A stretch of 64,000 nucleotides of DNA from Chloroflexota bacterium (GCA_005883575.1 VBFH01000033.1:20236-84235); one strand, 5' to 3'. Counted from the stretch's first letter, positions 8,246 to 17,616 are shown. Numbers and translations are program-made. Notes: generated by a model not told the origin, from the sequence alone.

Positions 8246-9723
8246 ACCCGCGCCCCCACCAGGTCGGCCGCCAGCTGGACCGCCGCCGTGCTGCTCGGCG
8301 CCAGGACCGCGCCCGCCTCGGAGAGCTCGCGGTGCTGCGCGGCCAGGCTCTGACGGTCGCCGGGCGTGCCGCACACGAAAGCGATGACCAGCGGCCCGCC
8401 CTCCGCCTCCCTGATCGCGGGCGCCAGCGCCCCGGCCGGGTCGTCGGCCGAGCCCGTGCCCAGCACGACGTCGAGAAGGACGACCGCGGTGTCCGGTGCT
8501 TGGATCGCCGCGCGCACGAACTCGACCCTCAGGGTCGGGTCGATCATCGGGTGGGGACGGCCGACGGTGAACTGGTCCGCGCCGAGGTCGAGCACGAGGT
8601 GGCCGGGTGGGAACGCGATCGGATGGCCGCTCACCCAATGGCCGATCGACGTCTTGACGTCGCCCAGCAGCAGGCTCGCCTCGTAGGCGAAGGTGCCGCC
8701 GGAGAAGATCGCCCGGATAGCGGTCCGGCCGCCGGCGACCCTTGTCGCGACCGGCGGTGCGGGCGCGGCGTGCATGGTGCGACCGAGTGACAGGCCGCAT
8801 GCGATCCCGGCGGCCTCCGCCAGCGTGGTGGCGGGGTGCACGTTCGGCGCGGTCGCCTCGAGCTTCGAGCCGATGAAGTTGACAACGACCTGCTTTTCCG
8901 AGCGGGCTGCCCGCTCCATCACCTTCTGGGCCACGCTCGGCGCCGGCGGCTTGGACACGAGCACGACGACCTTGGTGGCGGGGTCGGCGTCCAGCGCCTC
9001 GAACGCGAACAGCATCGAGCGGGCCCCGACCTTCTCCGACAGGTCGTGGCTGCCCACGCCGATCAGCTGGCTCACGCCTGCGCCCCCGGCGTCGACGAGG
9101 CAGGAGATCTCCTGGCTGCCCGTGCCGGACGCCCCGATCAGACCGATGTCGCCGCGCCGGACCGCGTTCGCGAAGCCGAGCGGGACACCGTTGATGATCG
9201 CGGTGCCGCAGTCCGGGCCCATGACAAGCAGCCCGCGGTGCGAGGCCTCCTCTTTGAGCATCACCTCGTCCTCGACCGGCACGTTGTCGCTGAACAGGAA
9301 AACGTGCATGCCGAGCTTCAGCGCCTTCAGCGCCTCGGCCGCGGCGTACGCGCCAGGCGTCGAGATCAGGGCCAGGTTGGCGCCCGCCACCTGGGCCAGG
9401 GCGCGGGGCCGGCGCGCGCCATGCTCCCCTGCGGACGTGGGCGCCGGCAAGGCGGTCAGCCCGGTCTCCGCATCCGCCAGCAGGCCGTCGACAAGGTTGT
9501 CCTCGGAGCGGACCGCGATCACCAGATCGTTCGGCCCAGCAGAGCTGCCGGCATCGTCCAGGAGCCCGGCCTCGCGCAGGATGTCCTTGTTGGCCGGCGT
9601 GCCCATCATCAGTGAGGCATCGTCGACCTCAGGCCGGGCCGTCAGCCCGGCGGCGATTCGCATCAGCACAACCGAGTCGAAGTACGCGTTGCGCTTGACC
9701 CGCGTTTTCGCGACCAGCGACAT
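8242..9723 (-). CDS. fdrA: FdrA family protein, AllF-like acyl-CoA-synthetase-fold subunit of a carbamoyltransferase
   Basis: 493 residues from ATG 9723; a TTG three codons upstream (9732) is an alternative. It resembles the succinyl-CoA synthetase alpha fold: NAYFDSVVLMRIA with MGTPANKDIL close behind, then VMGPDCGTAIINGVPLGF, and the glycine loop IGLIGASGTGSQEIS. The second half carries LVLDLGADQFTVGRPHPMID, also FdrA-typical. With DUF1116 and DUF2877 it should transfer a carbamoyl group from a ureide such as oxalurate to phosphate. It is the first gene of the operon and is divergent from the PucR regulator across about 100 nt. Confidence 0.9.
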   Translation of the reverse strand: MSLVAKTRVKRNAYFDSVVLMRIAAGLTARPEVDDASLMMGTPANKDILREAGLLDDAGSSAGPNDLVIAVRSEDNLVDGLLADAETGLTALPAPTSAGEHGARRPRALAQVAGANLALISTPGAYAAAEALKALKLGMHVFLFSDNVPVEDEVMLKEEASHRGLLVMGPDCGTAIINGVPLGFANAVRRGDIGLIGASGTGSQEISCLVDAGGAGVSQLIGVGSHDLSEKVGARSMLFAFEALDADPATKVVVLVSKPPAPSVAQKVMERAARSEKQVVVNFIGSKLEATAPNVHPATTLAEAAGIACGLSLGRTMHAAPAPPVATRVAGGRTAIRAIFSGGTFAYEASLLLGDVKTSIGHWVSGHPIAFPPGHLVLDLGADQFTVGRPHPMIDPTLRVEFVRAAIQAPDTAVVLLDVVLGTGSADDPAGALAPAIREAEGGPLVIAFVCGTPGDRQSLAAQHRELSEAGAVLAPSSTAAVQLAADLVGARV

Positions 9724-9821
9724 CAGGCGCAACTCTAGGCCTGGCCGCCTGCTCCGTCACTGGCGCCTCCCGCCCGAAATTCCGCCCTTGGATTGGCAGG
9801 ATTCGCCATATAGTTCGGTGC
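9724..9821. promoter_or_regulatory. Divergent control region between the fdrA operon and pucR-like gene
   Basis: This 98-nt gap must hold the promoters for both the catabolic operon (leftward) and the regulator (rightward). For the regulator, TATAGT at 9809-9814 lies 7 nt before the GTG start, the spacing expected of a -10 element on a leaderless message. No Shine-Dalgarno sequence is visible. A weak -35 (TTGGAT, 9788-9793) is only 15 nt upstream of it. I could not pick a convincing promoter for the leftward operon. PucR-type regulators usually bind such gaps. Confidence 0.4.
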
Positions 9822-11378
9822 GTGAGCGTGGCGCGGGTCGAGCCCGCGACGCACCGCGTCGGGATCACCGTCCGGGAGGCGCTCGTCCTGCCGTCCCTGG
9901 CGCGCGGCCGTCTGGCCGCCGGCGCCCGCGGCCTGGAGCGCCGGATCACCTCGGTGAACATGATGGAGGTCCCCGACATCGGGGCCTACCTGCGCGCCGG
10001 CGAGCTGCTGGTGACGACGGCCTATCCGCTGCGCGACGACGCCCGCGCTGTCAACGAGCTGGTCCAGATGCTCGCGTTGAAGGGCCTCGCGGGCCTCGCG
10101 CTGAAGCCCGGCCGCTACATCGAGGCCCTGCCGGGGGCCATGGTCGCGGGCGCCGAGCGCCTCGGCTTCCCGCTCATCGAGCTGCCCGACGACGCGTCGT
10201 TCAACGACATCCTGGCCGACGTGCTCGGCTCGATCCTGAACCGGCACGCGCTGCAGCTCGAGCGGGCCCGGGCCATCCACGACCGGCTGAACGCGGTCGC
10301 GCTCGCGGGCGGATCGCTCCACGAGCTGATCGACGCGCTCTCGTCGCTGGTCGGCCAGGCGAGTGCGGTGTTCGACACCCACGGCGAGGTGGTGGCGTCG
10401 GTCGGAGTGCAGCCTGTTTCGCGGTCTCCGCGCACCTCGCGTCCCATCCAGGCCGGCCCGCAGCGCCACGGCGAGATGGTGCTTTGGACGGACGAAGCGG
10501 AGCTCGGGTTGGACGGCGTCATAGCGCTGGAGCACGCAGCGACCATCGCCGCGCTGGAGATGGCGCAGGCGCGCCTGCTGCTGTCACGCGAGCAGCGCCA
10601 CCGCGTGCTGCTGCTGGAGGAGCTCGTCTCGGGTCGCCCGCAAAACTCGGGCGAGATCGCGGAGCGTGTGGCGGCGTATGGATGGAATCTGGCCACGCCG
10701 CGGGCGGCGCTCGTCGCAATCGTGCGCAACGACGCCGGCGACTCGCCTGAGGTCGGCGGGCGTCCGCTGGAGGAGCAGCTCCTCACCCAAATGCGCTCGG
10801 TGCTGGGCCGTGAGGCGATCGGTTGGGGGCTGCGCTCAGGGATCGCGGTCCTGGCGGAGGCCGACGGATCCGCCGTGACGACCGTGAAGAGCGCCGCCGA
10901 TCGCCTGGCCGCAGCCATCCGGCGCGAGCATCCGGCGCTGCACGTCGCGGTTGGGATCGGACGCGTTTGCGCCGGCGCCGAAGATCTTCATCACAGCTAC
11001 CGCGAGGCGCAGGAGGCCGCGAGCCTCGGTCATGAGCTGAGGGGATCGGACTTCGTCATCAGTCGCGAGGAGCTGGGTGTCTACCGGCTGCTCCAGTCGC
11101 TGGTTGCCGACGAGACCCTGCGTCGCTTCTGCGAAGAGACGCTGAGGCCCCTGCTCGACTACGACACACGGCACCGCGGCTCCCTGGTGCGGACCCTGGA
11201 GACCTACCTGAGGCTCGACCGCAACAAGGCGGCGGCCGCGCGCGAGCTGTTCGTGCACTACAACACCCTTCGCTACCGGCTGCAGCAGATCTCGACTCTC
11301 ACCGGCGGGCTCGACCGTCACCCGACGAGCCGGCTTGCTCTGGAGGTCGCGGTCCACGGGCTGAAGCTTCTGCGCTGA
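9822..11378 (+). CDS. PucR family transcriptional regulator
   Basis: 518 residues starting at GTG 9822. The N-terminal ~120 residues (TVREALVLPSLARGRLAAG through MMEVPDIGAYLRAGELLVT) match the PucR purine-catabolism sensor domain. A middle GGDEF-like linker follows, and the C-terminus has the PucR helix-turn-helix: TYLRLDRNKAAAARELFVH then NTLRYRLQQISTLTG. Such proteins sense purine-breakdown products (allantoin in B. subtilis) and switch on nitrogen-scavenging genes. Being divergent from the fdrA operon makes it the obvious local regulator. The message may be leaderless. Confidence 0.9.
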   Translation: MSVARVEPATHRVGITVREALVLPSLARGRLAAGARGLERRITSVNMMEVPDIGAYLRAGELLVTTAYPLRDDARAVNELVQMLALKGLAGLALKPGRYIEALPGAMVAGAERLGFPLIELPDDASFNDILADVLGSILNRHALQLERARAIHDRLNAVALAGGSLHELIDALSSLVGQASAVFDTHGEVVASVGVQPVSRSPRTSRPIQAGPQRHGEMVLWTDEAELGLDGVIALEHAATIAALEMAQARLLLSREQRHRVLLLEELVSGRPQNSGEIAERVAAYGWNLATPRAALVAIVRNDAGDSPEVGGRPLEEQLLTQMRSVLGREAIGWGLRSGIAVLAEADGSAVTTVKSAADRLAAAIRREHPALHVAVGIGRVCAGAEDLHHSYREAQEAASLGHELRGSDFVISREELGVYRLLQSLVADETLRRFCEETLRPLLDYDTRHRGSLVRTLETYLRLDRNKAAAARELFVHYNTLRYRLQQISTLTGGLDRHPTSRLALEVAVHGLKLLR

Positions 11379-11438
11379 GCGCCCGATGGCTGGGCGGCAT
11401 CGAGTGAGCCGGCGAGTCTTGCGCCTCAGCCGATCCTC

Positions 11439-12815
11439 GTGCACAGTACTTTCGGCGACATGATCGGCGAGCGTGCTGACTTCCGAAGCCTGGCCGGTGA
11501 GATCGCCGGCGAAATCATTCTGCCCGGTGACGCCGGCTACGAGGCGGGACGGCGGGTCTGGAACGGCATGATCGACAAGCGCCCACTGGGCATAGTCCGA
11601 TGCTCCGGGTCCGGCGATGTCCTCGCGGCCATCGCCTTCGCGAGAGCCTACGGAATCGTCGTGGCGGTTCGGGGCGGAAGTCACAACATCGCGGGCAACG
11701 CGACGTGTGACGACGGCCTGGTGATCGACCTCTCGCCTATGAAAAGCATTGATGTTGATCAGACCAGGCGGAGGGTGCGAGTCGATGGCGGGGTCGTATG
11801 GGGTGAGCTCGACGCGGCGACGCAGAGGTTCGGACTTGCCACCAATGGCGGGCTGATGCCGTCCACCGGCATCGCCGGCTTCACCCTCGGCGGCGGCCTG
11901 GGTCACCTGATGCGAAGTTACGGCCTGGCTTGCGACAGCCTGGTCTCGGCTGAGGTGGTGACTGCCGACGGTCGCAAGCTCATGGCGAGCGCCGAACAGA
12001 ATGACGATCTCTACTGGGCGATCCGCGGCGGCGGCGGCAACTTTGGCGTGGTGACCTCCTTTGAGTTCCGCCTCCACGAGGTCGGCCCAATCATGCTTGG
12101 AGGACGCCTGGGTTATCCGCTGGCTGACGGACCTGAAGTCTTGCGGTTCTATCGCGAGTTCATCGCCGGTGCACCCGACCAATTGATTGTCTATGCGGGC
12201 TTCTCGACAAGCCCCGAGGGCGAGCCGCGGCTCGGGATGCGCGCGGTTTTCAACGGCCCCATCGCCGAAGGCGAATCACTGCTCAAGCCGCTCCGCCAGT
12301 TCGGCACCCCGGTCCAGGATGACATCAAGCCACGTACGTACGTGGACATTCAGAAGATCGTCGAGCCGATGTTTCCGCCCGGTCGGCTCAACTACTGGAA
12401 GGCCAACTTTGTCGACATCTTGAGTGACGAGCTGATCGACCTTCTGGTCGCGGCTTACGGCCGAGTTCCCTCGCGGTACTCGAACATTGCAGTGGAACCG
12501 ATGGGTGGCGTCGTCGCGCGCGTACCTGACACTGACACTGCCTTCCATCACCGCGCACCCGCTTACAGCCTGCTGATCCTTGGAGGATGGCTTGGCGCAA
12601 ACGAGAGCGAGGCCAACATCGCCTGGGTTCGCGAGCTCTGGGATGCGACCCGCCCTCTCTCATCGAGCGCTGTGTATGTCAACTACCTCGGGGCGGAAGG
12701 CGATGCCAGGGTCAAGGACGCTTATGGTCCGAACCACGCGCGGCTCTCCGAGATCAAGCGCAAATACGACCCTGACAACTTCTTTCGACTCAATCAGAAC
12801 GTCGAGCCGGCATAA
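11439..12815 (+). CDS. FAD-linked oxidase with BBE-type C-terminus
   Basis: 458 residues from GTG 11439 (an ATG at 11460 is possible). The N-terminal FAD-binding PCMH-type domain shows RGGSHNIAG, with His82 placed to bind flavin covalently, and TGIAGFTLGGGLGHL. The C-terminal BBE segment YGPNHARLSEIKRKYDPDN is complete. The usual second flavin-linking Cys before the GGG(x)G loop is missing (Ser/Thr in MPSTGIAG), so only one covalent flavin bond is expected. Relatives oxidise sugars or alkaloid-like alcohols and amines. It is followed after 14 nt by a cyclase-family gene and probably shares its message. Confidence 0.82.
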   Translation: MHSTFGDMIGERADFRSLAGEIAGEIILPGDAGYEAGRRVWNGMIDKRPLGIVRCSGSGDVLAAIAFARAYGIVVAVRGGSHNIAGNATCDDGLVIDLSPMKSIDVDQTRRRVRVDGGVVWGELDAATQRFGLATNGGLMPSTGIAGFTLGGGLGHLMRSYGLACDSLVSAEVVTADGRKLMASAEQNDDLYWAIRGGGGNFGVVTSFEFRLHEVGPIMLGGRLGYPLADGPEVLRFYREFIAGAPDQLIVYAGFSTSPEGEPRLGMRAVFNGPIAEGESLLKPLRQFGTPVQDDIKPRTYVDIQKIVEPMFPPGRLNYWKANFVDILSDELIDLLVAAYGRVPSRYSNIAVEPMGGVVARVPDTDTAFHHRAPAYSLLILGGWLGANESEANIAWVRELWDATRPLSSSAVYVNYLGAEGDARVKDAYGPNHARLSEIKRKYDPDNFFRLNQNVEPA

Positions 12816-12829
12816 GCCGTGGTCTCAGA

Positions 12830-13606
12830 ATGGATTCAGTGCTAAAGGATCTCATCGCAGCAATCGCGGACTCGAGGATCGAGGTGATCGATCTGACAGC
12901 ACCGCTCTCTGAAAAGACGCCGATCATTCAGCTTCCGCCACCGTTCGCAAACACAAGGCGCTTCGAGCTGACGCAGATCAGTCACTACGACGAACGTGGA
13001 CCCGCCTGGTACTGGAACGACATCGCCACGGGCGAACATGTGGGCACACACCTCGATGCACCGATCCATTGGATCACTGGCCGCGAGCAAAGCGATGTCT
13101 CGCAAATTCCAGCTCAGCAGCTGATCGCACCAGCAGTGGTCATCGACAAAAGCCGCGAGTGCGCGAACAACCCTGACTACCTGCTGGAGGTCTCTGACAT
13201 TGAGGCGTGGCAGCGCGAGCACGGTCCCCTGCCGGATGGTGGCTGGCTTCTCTACCGGACTGGATGGGATGCTCGAGCTGGCGACCAACACAGATTTCTG
13301 AACGCAGACGATTCCGGACCCCACACACCGGGCATTTCCGTCGCGTGTGCCCGATGGCTGGCCGAGGTGGCGCGGGTCATCGGGGTAGGCGTCGAAACCG
13401 TTGGCACCGATGCTGGCAAGGCGCACAGCTTCGATCCCGCATTCCCTTGTCACGCATACCTGCTCGGTGCGGGCAAGTATGGCCTGACCCAGCTAGCCAA
13501 CCTGGCTCGAGTGCCGCCGACGGGCGCGATCCTCATCGCCGGTCCTCTGCCCATCGTGCACGGTTCCGGAAGCCCGGCCCGTGTGCTGGCGCTGATCGAG
13601 CGGTAA
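12830..13606 (+). CDS. Cyclase family metal-dependent hydrolase (kynurenine formamidase-like)
   Basis: 258 residues with the family hallmark HxGTHxDxPxH at residues 70-80 (HVGTHLDAPIH), supplying metal-binding His70, His74, Asp76 and His80. A later VGVETVGTDAGKAHS region followed by the H of PCHAYLL is also conserved. Members hydrolyse N-formylkynurenine, isatin or related amides and lactams. The sequence does not say which. It sits between a BBE flavoprotein and a ThDP enzyme with gaps of 14 and 7 nt, so the three likely act in one pathway of unknown substrate. Confidence 0.85.
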   Translation: MDSVLKDLIAAIADSRIEVIDLTAPLSEKTPIIQLPPPFANTRRFELTQISHYDERGPAWYWNDIATGEHVGTHLDAPIHWITGREQSDVSQIPAQQLIAPAVVIDKSRECANNPDYLLEVSDIEAWQREHGPLPDGGWLLYRTGWDARAGDQHRFLNADDSGPHTPGISVACARWLAEVARVIGVGVETVGTDAGKAHSFDPAFPCHAYLLGAGKYGLTQLANLARVPPTGAILIAGPLPIVHGSGSPARVLALIER

Positions 13607-13613
13607 GCAGACA

Positions 13614-15257
13614 ATGCGCGTCGCCGAAGCCATCGGCCGCGCAGTCGCCCGGCTGGGGACCCGCGATTTCTTCGGACTGGTCGGCAGCGGCAATTTCCAC
13701 CTGGCCAATGAGATGCAGGCGAGCGGGATGCGTTACGTCGGCGCACGCCATGAGACCGGAGCGGTCACGATGGCCGACGCTTACGCCCGGGCGTCGGGAC
13801 GGCTGGGCGTCTGTACGGTTCACCAGGGGCCCGGTGTGACCAACGCCTTGACGGGCCTGACAGAAGCTGCGAAGACGCGCACACCACTCCTGCTGCTGGC
13901 CGCCGAAGCTACTGCCCCGCTCTCCAATTTCTTTATCGATGAAGAAGGAGCGGCCAAGGTGGCGGGCGCTGTCCACCGACGGCTGAGCTCGCCTGCTGCG
14001 GCCGTCAAGGAGATTGCGGACGCTGCCCGGATTGCGGTCGGCGAACGCAGGACAGTCCTCATCTCGCTGCCGCTCGAGGTGCAAGCAGGCGAGTGCGAAC
14101 CGCCCGACGGCCTGGAAGAGCCCGCACCGCCTGAGGCCAAGGCAGCGCCGGCTACCGACGTCGAAACTCTGGCCCGGTGGCTGGAGACTGCCGAGCGCCC
14201 GTTGCTGTTGGCTGGTCGCGGTGCCGTTTTGTCTTCGGCGCGCGAACCGCTCGAGCGCCTGGCCGATCAGACCGGCGCGCTGCTCGCGACGACGGCTGTC
14301 GCCGATGGGCTCTTCGCCGGAAATCCCTGGTACATAGGGATCAGCGGCGGATTTGCGTCGCCGGTTGGGGCGGAGCTCATCGCGGCGTCCGACCTGGTCG
14401 TCGCCTTCGGCGCTTCGCTCAACATGTGGACCACGCGGCGTGGGCGTCTGATCGGGCCGGGAGCGAAGGTCGCTCAAGTGGACCTCGAGGCGAATGCCCT
14501 TGGCGCGCACCGCGCTGTGGAGCTGGGGCTGGTCGGTGACGTCGCTGCGACGGCGCGGGCGCTGTGCGCCGCCTTGGGATCGCACCGCTCGGATCCCTCG
14601 CATCGGTGGCGAAGCGATGGACTGGCGGAAAGGATCCGCCATGCCGGCTGGCGCGAGCAGGAGTTCGAGGACCTCTCGGGCGGCGGTCGCATCGATCCAA
14701 GGACCTTGACGATCGCGCTGCATGGACTTCTGCCGCAAATGCGCATGCTCGCCGTCGACTCGGGCCACTTCATGGGCTGGGCGCCCATGTTCATGGATGT
14801 TCCGGACGGCCGATCCTTTGTCTTCACGCAGTCTTTCATGTCGATTGGACTTGGGATGGCCACGGGGATCGGGGCGGCGATAGCTCGACCCGACCGCCTG
14901 ACCGTGGTCGCGCTGGGGGACGGCGGCGCTTTGATGGGGCTACCGGAGCTCGAGACTCTGGGACGGCTTGGGCTTGATGCGCTGGTTGTGGTCTACAACG
15001 ATGCTTCCTATGCAGCCGAAGTTCACCATTTCGCGCATGAGCAGCCGCGCATGGATACGGTGCGATTCCCGGAAACCGACTTCGCGTCGCTCGCGAGAGC
15101 AGTGGGGATGGAGGCGGCGACTGTTCGGAGCCTGGACGATATGGAGGTCGTTCGCGACTGGTTGAATCATGGCCGGCCCAAGCCCTTGCTCCTGGACGCC
15201 AAGGTGGTGCCGACGGTTGTTGCAGAGTGGCTGGAGGAGGCGTTCCGGGGCCACTAA
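13614..15257 (+). CDS. Thiamine-diphosphate-dependent enzyme (acetolactate synthase/decarboxylase superfamily)
   Basis: 547 residues in the three-domain order of this superfamily: an N-terminal PYR domain with the activating Glu47 in ARHETGAVTMADAYAR and VHQGPGVTNALTG; a central domain around residues 180-320; and a C-terminal PP domain with the ThDP/Mg motif GDGGALM near residue 438 ending in VVVYNDASYAAE. Members carboligate or decarboxylate 2-keto acids. The length suits acetolactate synthase-like enzymes, but there is no small regulatory subunit nearby, which argues against branched-chain amino acid synthesis. It is the last gene of the three-gene run starting at 11439. Confidence 0.85.
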   Translation: MRVAEAIGRAVARLGTRDFFGLVGSGNFHLANEMQASGMRYVGARHETGAVTMADAYARASGRLGVCTVHQGPGVTNALTGLTEAAKTRTPLLLLAAEATAPLSNFFIDEEGAAKVAGAVHRRLSSPAAAVKEIADAARIAVGERRTVLISLPLEVQAGECEPPDGLEEPAPPEAKAAPATDVETLARWLETAERPLLLAGRGAVLSSAREPLERLADQTGALLATTAVADGLFAGNPWYIGISGGFASPVGAELIAASDLVVAFGASLNMWTTRRGRLIGPGAKVAQVDLEANALGAHRAVELGLVGDVAATARALCAALGSHRSDPSHRWRSDGLAERIRHAGWREQEFEDLSGGGRIDPRTLTIALHGLLPQMRMLAVDSGHFMGWAPMFMDVPDGRSFVFTQSFMSIGLGMATGIGAAIARPDRLTVVALGDGGALMGLPELETLGRLGLDALVVVYNDASYAAEVHHFAHEQPRMDTVRFPETDFASLARAVGMEAATVRSLDDMEVVRDWLNHGRPKPLLLDAKVVPTVVAEWLEEAFRGH

Positions 15258-15540
15258 CACGATCCGTTGCGCGGTTGGGCCTCTCGATACAGCGCTAAGC
15301 GGCCCGCTCTCCCCCACCGGGTAGCGGTCCGTCCTCCTGTGCCGCGCCCATCTCTCACTGTGACCCCACTTTCAGCACGGGTCAAGTGCCGCCTGCCAGG
15401 TCGGCGCTGCGCCCGAGAACTTCGTACTGTTTGGGCTGGGTTGGCCGGGCTCGGTGTCCTTCTAGTTCGGTCGGAGCATGCGCTCGGGAAAGATGCCCGC
15501 ACCTCCGTCGGGATCGCCTAGATCACCCGTGGATGGCGAA
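15258..15540. other. Gap with no convincing gene
   Basis: About 280 nt between the ThDP enzyme and the membrane protein. The membrane protein frame could extend back to 15478, but its conserved part begins well downstream. I see no tRNA, terminator hairpin with a T-run, or clear promoter. Confidence 0.4.
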
Positions 15541-16575
15541 ATGGAAGGTGATCGTGGGCAGGCCCGCAGCGAGGTCGGCGTGGCGGATCCATCTCTAGAT
15601 CTGCGGCGTGCTCGTCACTACCGGCTCTTTTTCGGGCTGGCCGCTGCGGTGAGCGCCGCGTTCGCGATCTGGGCAGGGCTCTTTCCGTCCAACGTCCTCG
15701 ACGTCTTCCAGGTAGACCGCCCCGCCTACTCGATTCTCCTCCGCGGCCTGGGCCTCGTCGACGGTCTGCTCGCCGTCGGCTACGCGTACGCCGCATTCAA
15801 TTTGCGAAGAGCAAAACCATTCATCGCGATCGGGCTCGCGGTCAGGGTGATCGGTCCGGTCGCCTGGGTGCTCGCGGTGGCCGGCGGCCAGCTGACGGCG
15901 CGCACCTTCACGCTCGTCATCTTCCTCGATCTGGTCTGGTGGATTCCCTTCGCGCTTTTCCTGCTCGAGGGAACCCGTGGCGGCGAATCCCTTCGCGCGC
16001 TCGCGCCGTACGCGTGCGCCGTGCTCAACCTGACGGCCGCGGGGGCTCTCCTGCTTGTCCTTCGGCCTGGCACCGAGGTCGTGCCCGATCCAGCCAGCCG
16101 CATCCAATACATAACCAACAACGAGCTCCTCTGGCGAGCCGGTTGGGTCTGCTGGATCGCGGCCGCCCTCAGCCTGCTCGCCTTCTACGCGTGGTGGGCT
16201 GCTCGCGTGCCGGCCTGGGGTTGGGGAGTTGCAGCCCTCGCGATCGCTTCGGTCGGTCTTCTGTTCGACCTGACCGCAGAATCTCTGCTGATCGCCTGGC
16301 TGCCCAAGGACTACGCCACCGTCGCACCCGCAACAAGCTTGCTGACCGGCGGTCCTGGCAACGGCCTCTATACGGTGGCGGGCGCTTTGCTTACCCTCGC
16401 CACCCCAGGACTAAGGGGTTGGTTTGCGACCTGGACTTGGACCATCTGGGCGGCAGGGTTCGGGCTCTCAGCGTTCACCCTCGCGGGTAACTTCCTGGGC
16501 GTCGCCGTCTGCTCGGGCGTGCTCTTCGCACTGTTTTGCCCCTGGGCGGCGGTGATGGGTCGCAAGCAGGCTTGA
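15541..16575 (+). CDS. Polytopic membrane protein of unknown function
   Basis: 344 residues from ATG 15541; a start at 15478 would add 21 low-quality residues. About nine hydrophobic segments are visible, beginning at LFFGLAAAVSAAFAIWAG and ending with the long aliphatic stretch before WAAVMGRKQA. No catalytic motif stands out. The TGA stop overlaps a TTG start of the next gene (TTGA), so it is probably translationally coupled to the NAD(P)-binding protein that follows. I do not recognise the family. Confidence 0.65.
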   Translation: MEGDRGQARSEVGVADPSLDLRRARHYRLFFGLAAAVSAAFAIWAGLFPSNVLDVFQVDRPAYSILLRGLGLVDGLLAVGYAYAAFNLRRAKPFIAIGLAVRVIGPVAWVLAVAGGQLTARTFTLVIFLDLVWWIPFALFLLEGTRGGESLRALAPYACAVLNLTAAGALLLVLRPGTEVVPDPASRIQYITNNELLWRAGWVCWIAAALSLLAFYAWWAARVPAWGWGVAALAIASVGLLFDLTAESLLIAWLPKDYATVAPATSLLTGGPGNGLYTVAGALLTLATPGLRGWFATWTWTIWAAGFGLSAFTLAGNFLGVAVCSGVLFALFCPWAAVMGRKQA

Positions 16576-17576
16576 GGCGGATCGTGCTGCTCGGTGGCAG
16601 CGGCTTTTTCGGCTCGGCGATTGCAGAAGCCTTGCGTGCGAGAGGAATCGAAGCGCGCACCCCGTCGCACGCTCAGGTGGACGTCGAAAAGAGTGACGCC
16701 CTGCAGTCGAGCCTCCATCCAGGTGACGTCGTCATCGACGCAGCCGGCCCGTTTCACCAACGCACAACGACGCTGCTGGAGGTCGCGATCAAGCGCGGAT
16801 TCGACGTCATCGACCTCTCCGACAACCTCGACTACGCGCTGATGGTCCACGCCATGGACGAGCGCCTGAAAGCCGCGGACGTCCGAGTTTTCACCTCCTG
16901 CAGCGCAGTTTCGGCCGTGACCGCCGCGGCCGTTCGCACGAGCGATATTCGACAGCCGATTGGAGTCTCGGTTTGCCTCTTGCCCGCCAGCCGCCACACC
17001 GCGAGCTCAGGTACCGCCGCTTCGCTGCTCCGCTCGTTGAGCCGCCCGATTCTTGAACTTCGCGACGGCCATCTGACCGCCGCAACTGGTTGGAGCCGGT
17101 CACGAGTCTTCCGTCTTGCGCAAGGTGGCCGCGAGGTGCGTGGATACCTGGCTGAAAGCGCCGACGCGGTCACATTGCCCCGTGCGTGGCCCAGCTTGCG
17201 CGACGTTGAGTTCTTCGTCGATACCCAGGTCTTCGGGTTGAACCGCACTGTGGCGATGGCGCTGCGACTCCCCGGCTCCGGGAGAATGCTTGAATACCTC
17301 GCACTCCTTGGGCTTCCTCTTGCCCGCCTGGCGGGCTCGCGCTTCGGCGGCTACATCATTGAGGTGGTTGCCGGCGACTCTCGTGTGGCAAAGACAGCGC
17401 TGGTGGCGCGGCGTGGCAGCTACCTAACCGCCGTTCTCCCGGCAACGCTCACAGCCAGGTCGTTGGCCGGTGGCGATTCACCGCCTCCAGGTGTCGTGCC
17501 AGCCGACCGCCATTGCGACCCTGACGAGCTCTTCGTCGAGCTCCGCAAGCTCGAGGTCGAGATCCACCAGTACTAG
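16572..17576 (+). CDS. NAD(P)-binding saccharopine dehydrogenase-like protein
   Basis: 334 residues from TTG 16572, chosen because it overlaps the previous stop and immediately precedes the nucleotide-binding loop VLLGGSGFFGSAIAEAL. VVIDAAGPF followed by VAIKRGFDVIDLSD is typical of the Sacchrp_dh_NADP group. The rest (residues 150-300) has few recognisable motifs. Likely a soluble or membrane-peripheral oxidoreductase acting with the preceding membrane protein; the substrate is unknown. Its last ~130 nt overlap an antisense frame that continues from the regulator fragment at 17617-17817. Confidence 0.7.
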   Translation: MRRIVLLGGSGFFGSAIAEALRARGIEARTPSHAQVDVEKSDALQSSLHPGDVVIDAAGPFHQRTTTLLEVAIKRGFDVIDLSDNLDYALMVHAMDERLKAADVRVFTSCSAVSAVTAAAVRTSDIRQPIGVSVCLLPASRHTASSGTAASLLRSLSRPILELRDGHLTAATGWSRSRVFRLAQGGREVRGYLAESADAVTLPRAWPSLRDVEFFVDTQVFGLNRTVAMALRLPGSGRMLEYLALLGLPLARLAGSRFGGYIIEVVAGDSRVAKTALVARRGSYLTAVLPATLTARSLAGGDSPPPGVVPADRHCDPDELFVELRKLEVEIHQY

Positions 17577-17616
17577 GCGCTGCTCTCGACGGACGGCGAA
17601 TTCGTTTCGCGCGTCT

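Noticed and set aside
8693..10750. Long plus-strand open frame spanning fdrA and the start of pucR
   Set aside because: The first part is antisense to FdrA and the last part is an alternate frame of PucR; there is no family similarity.
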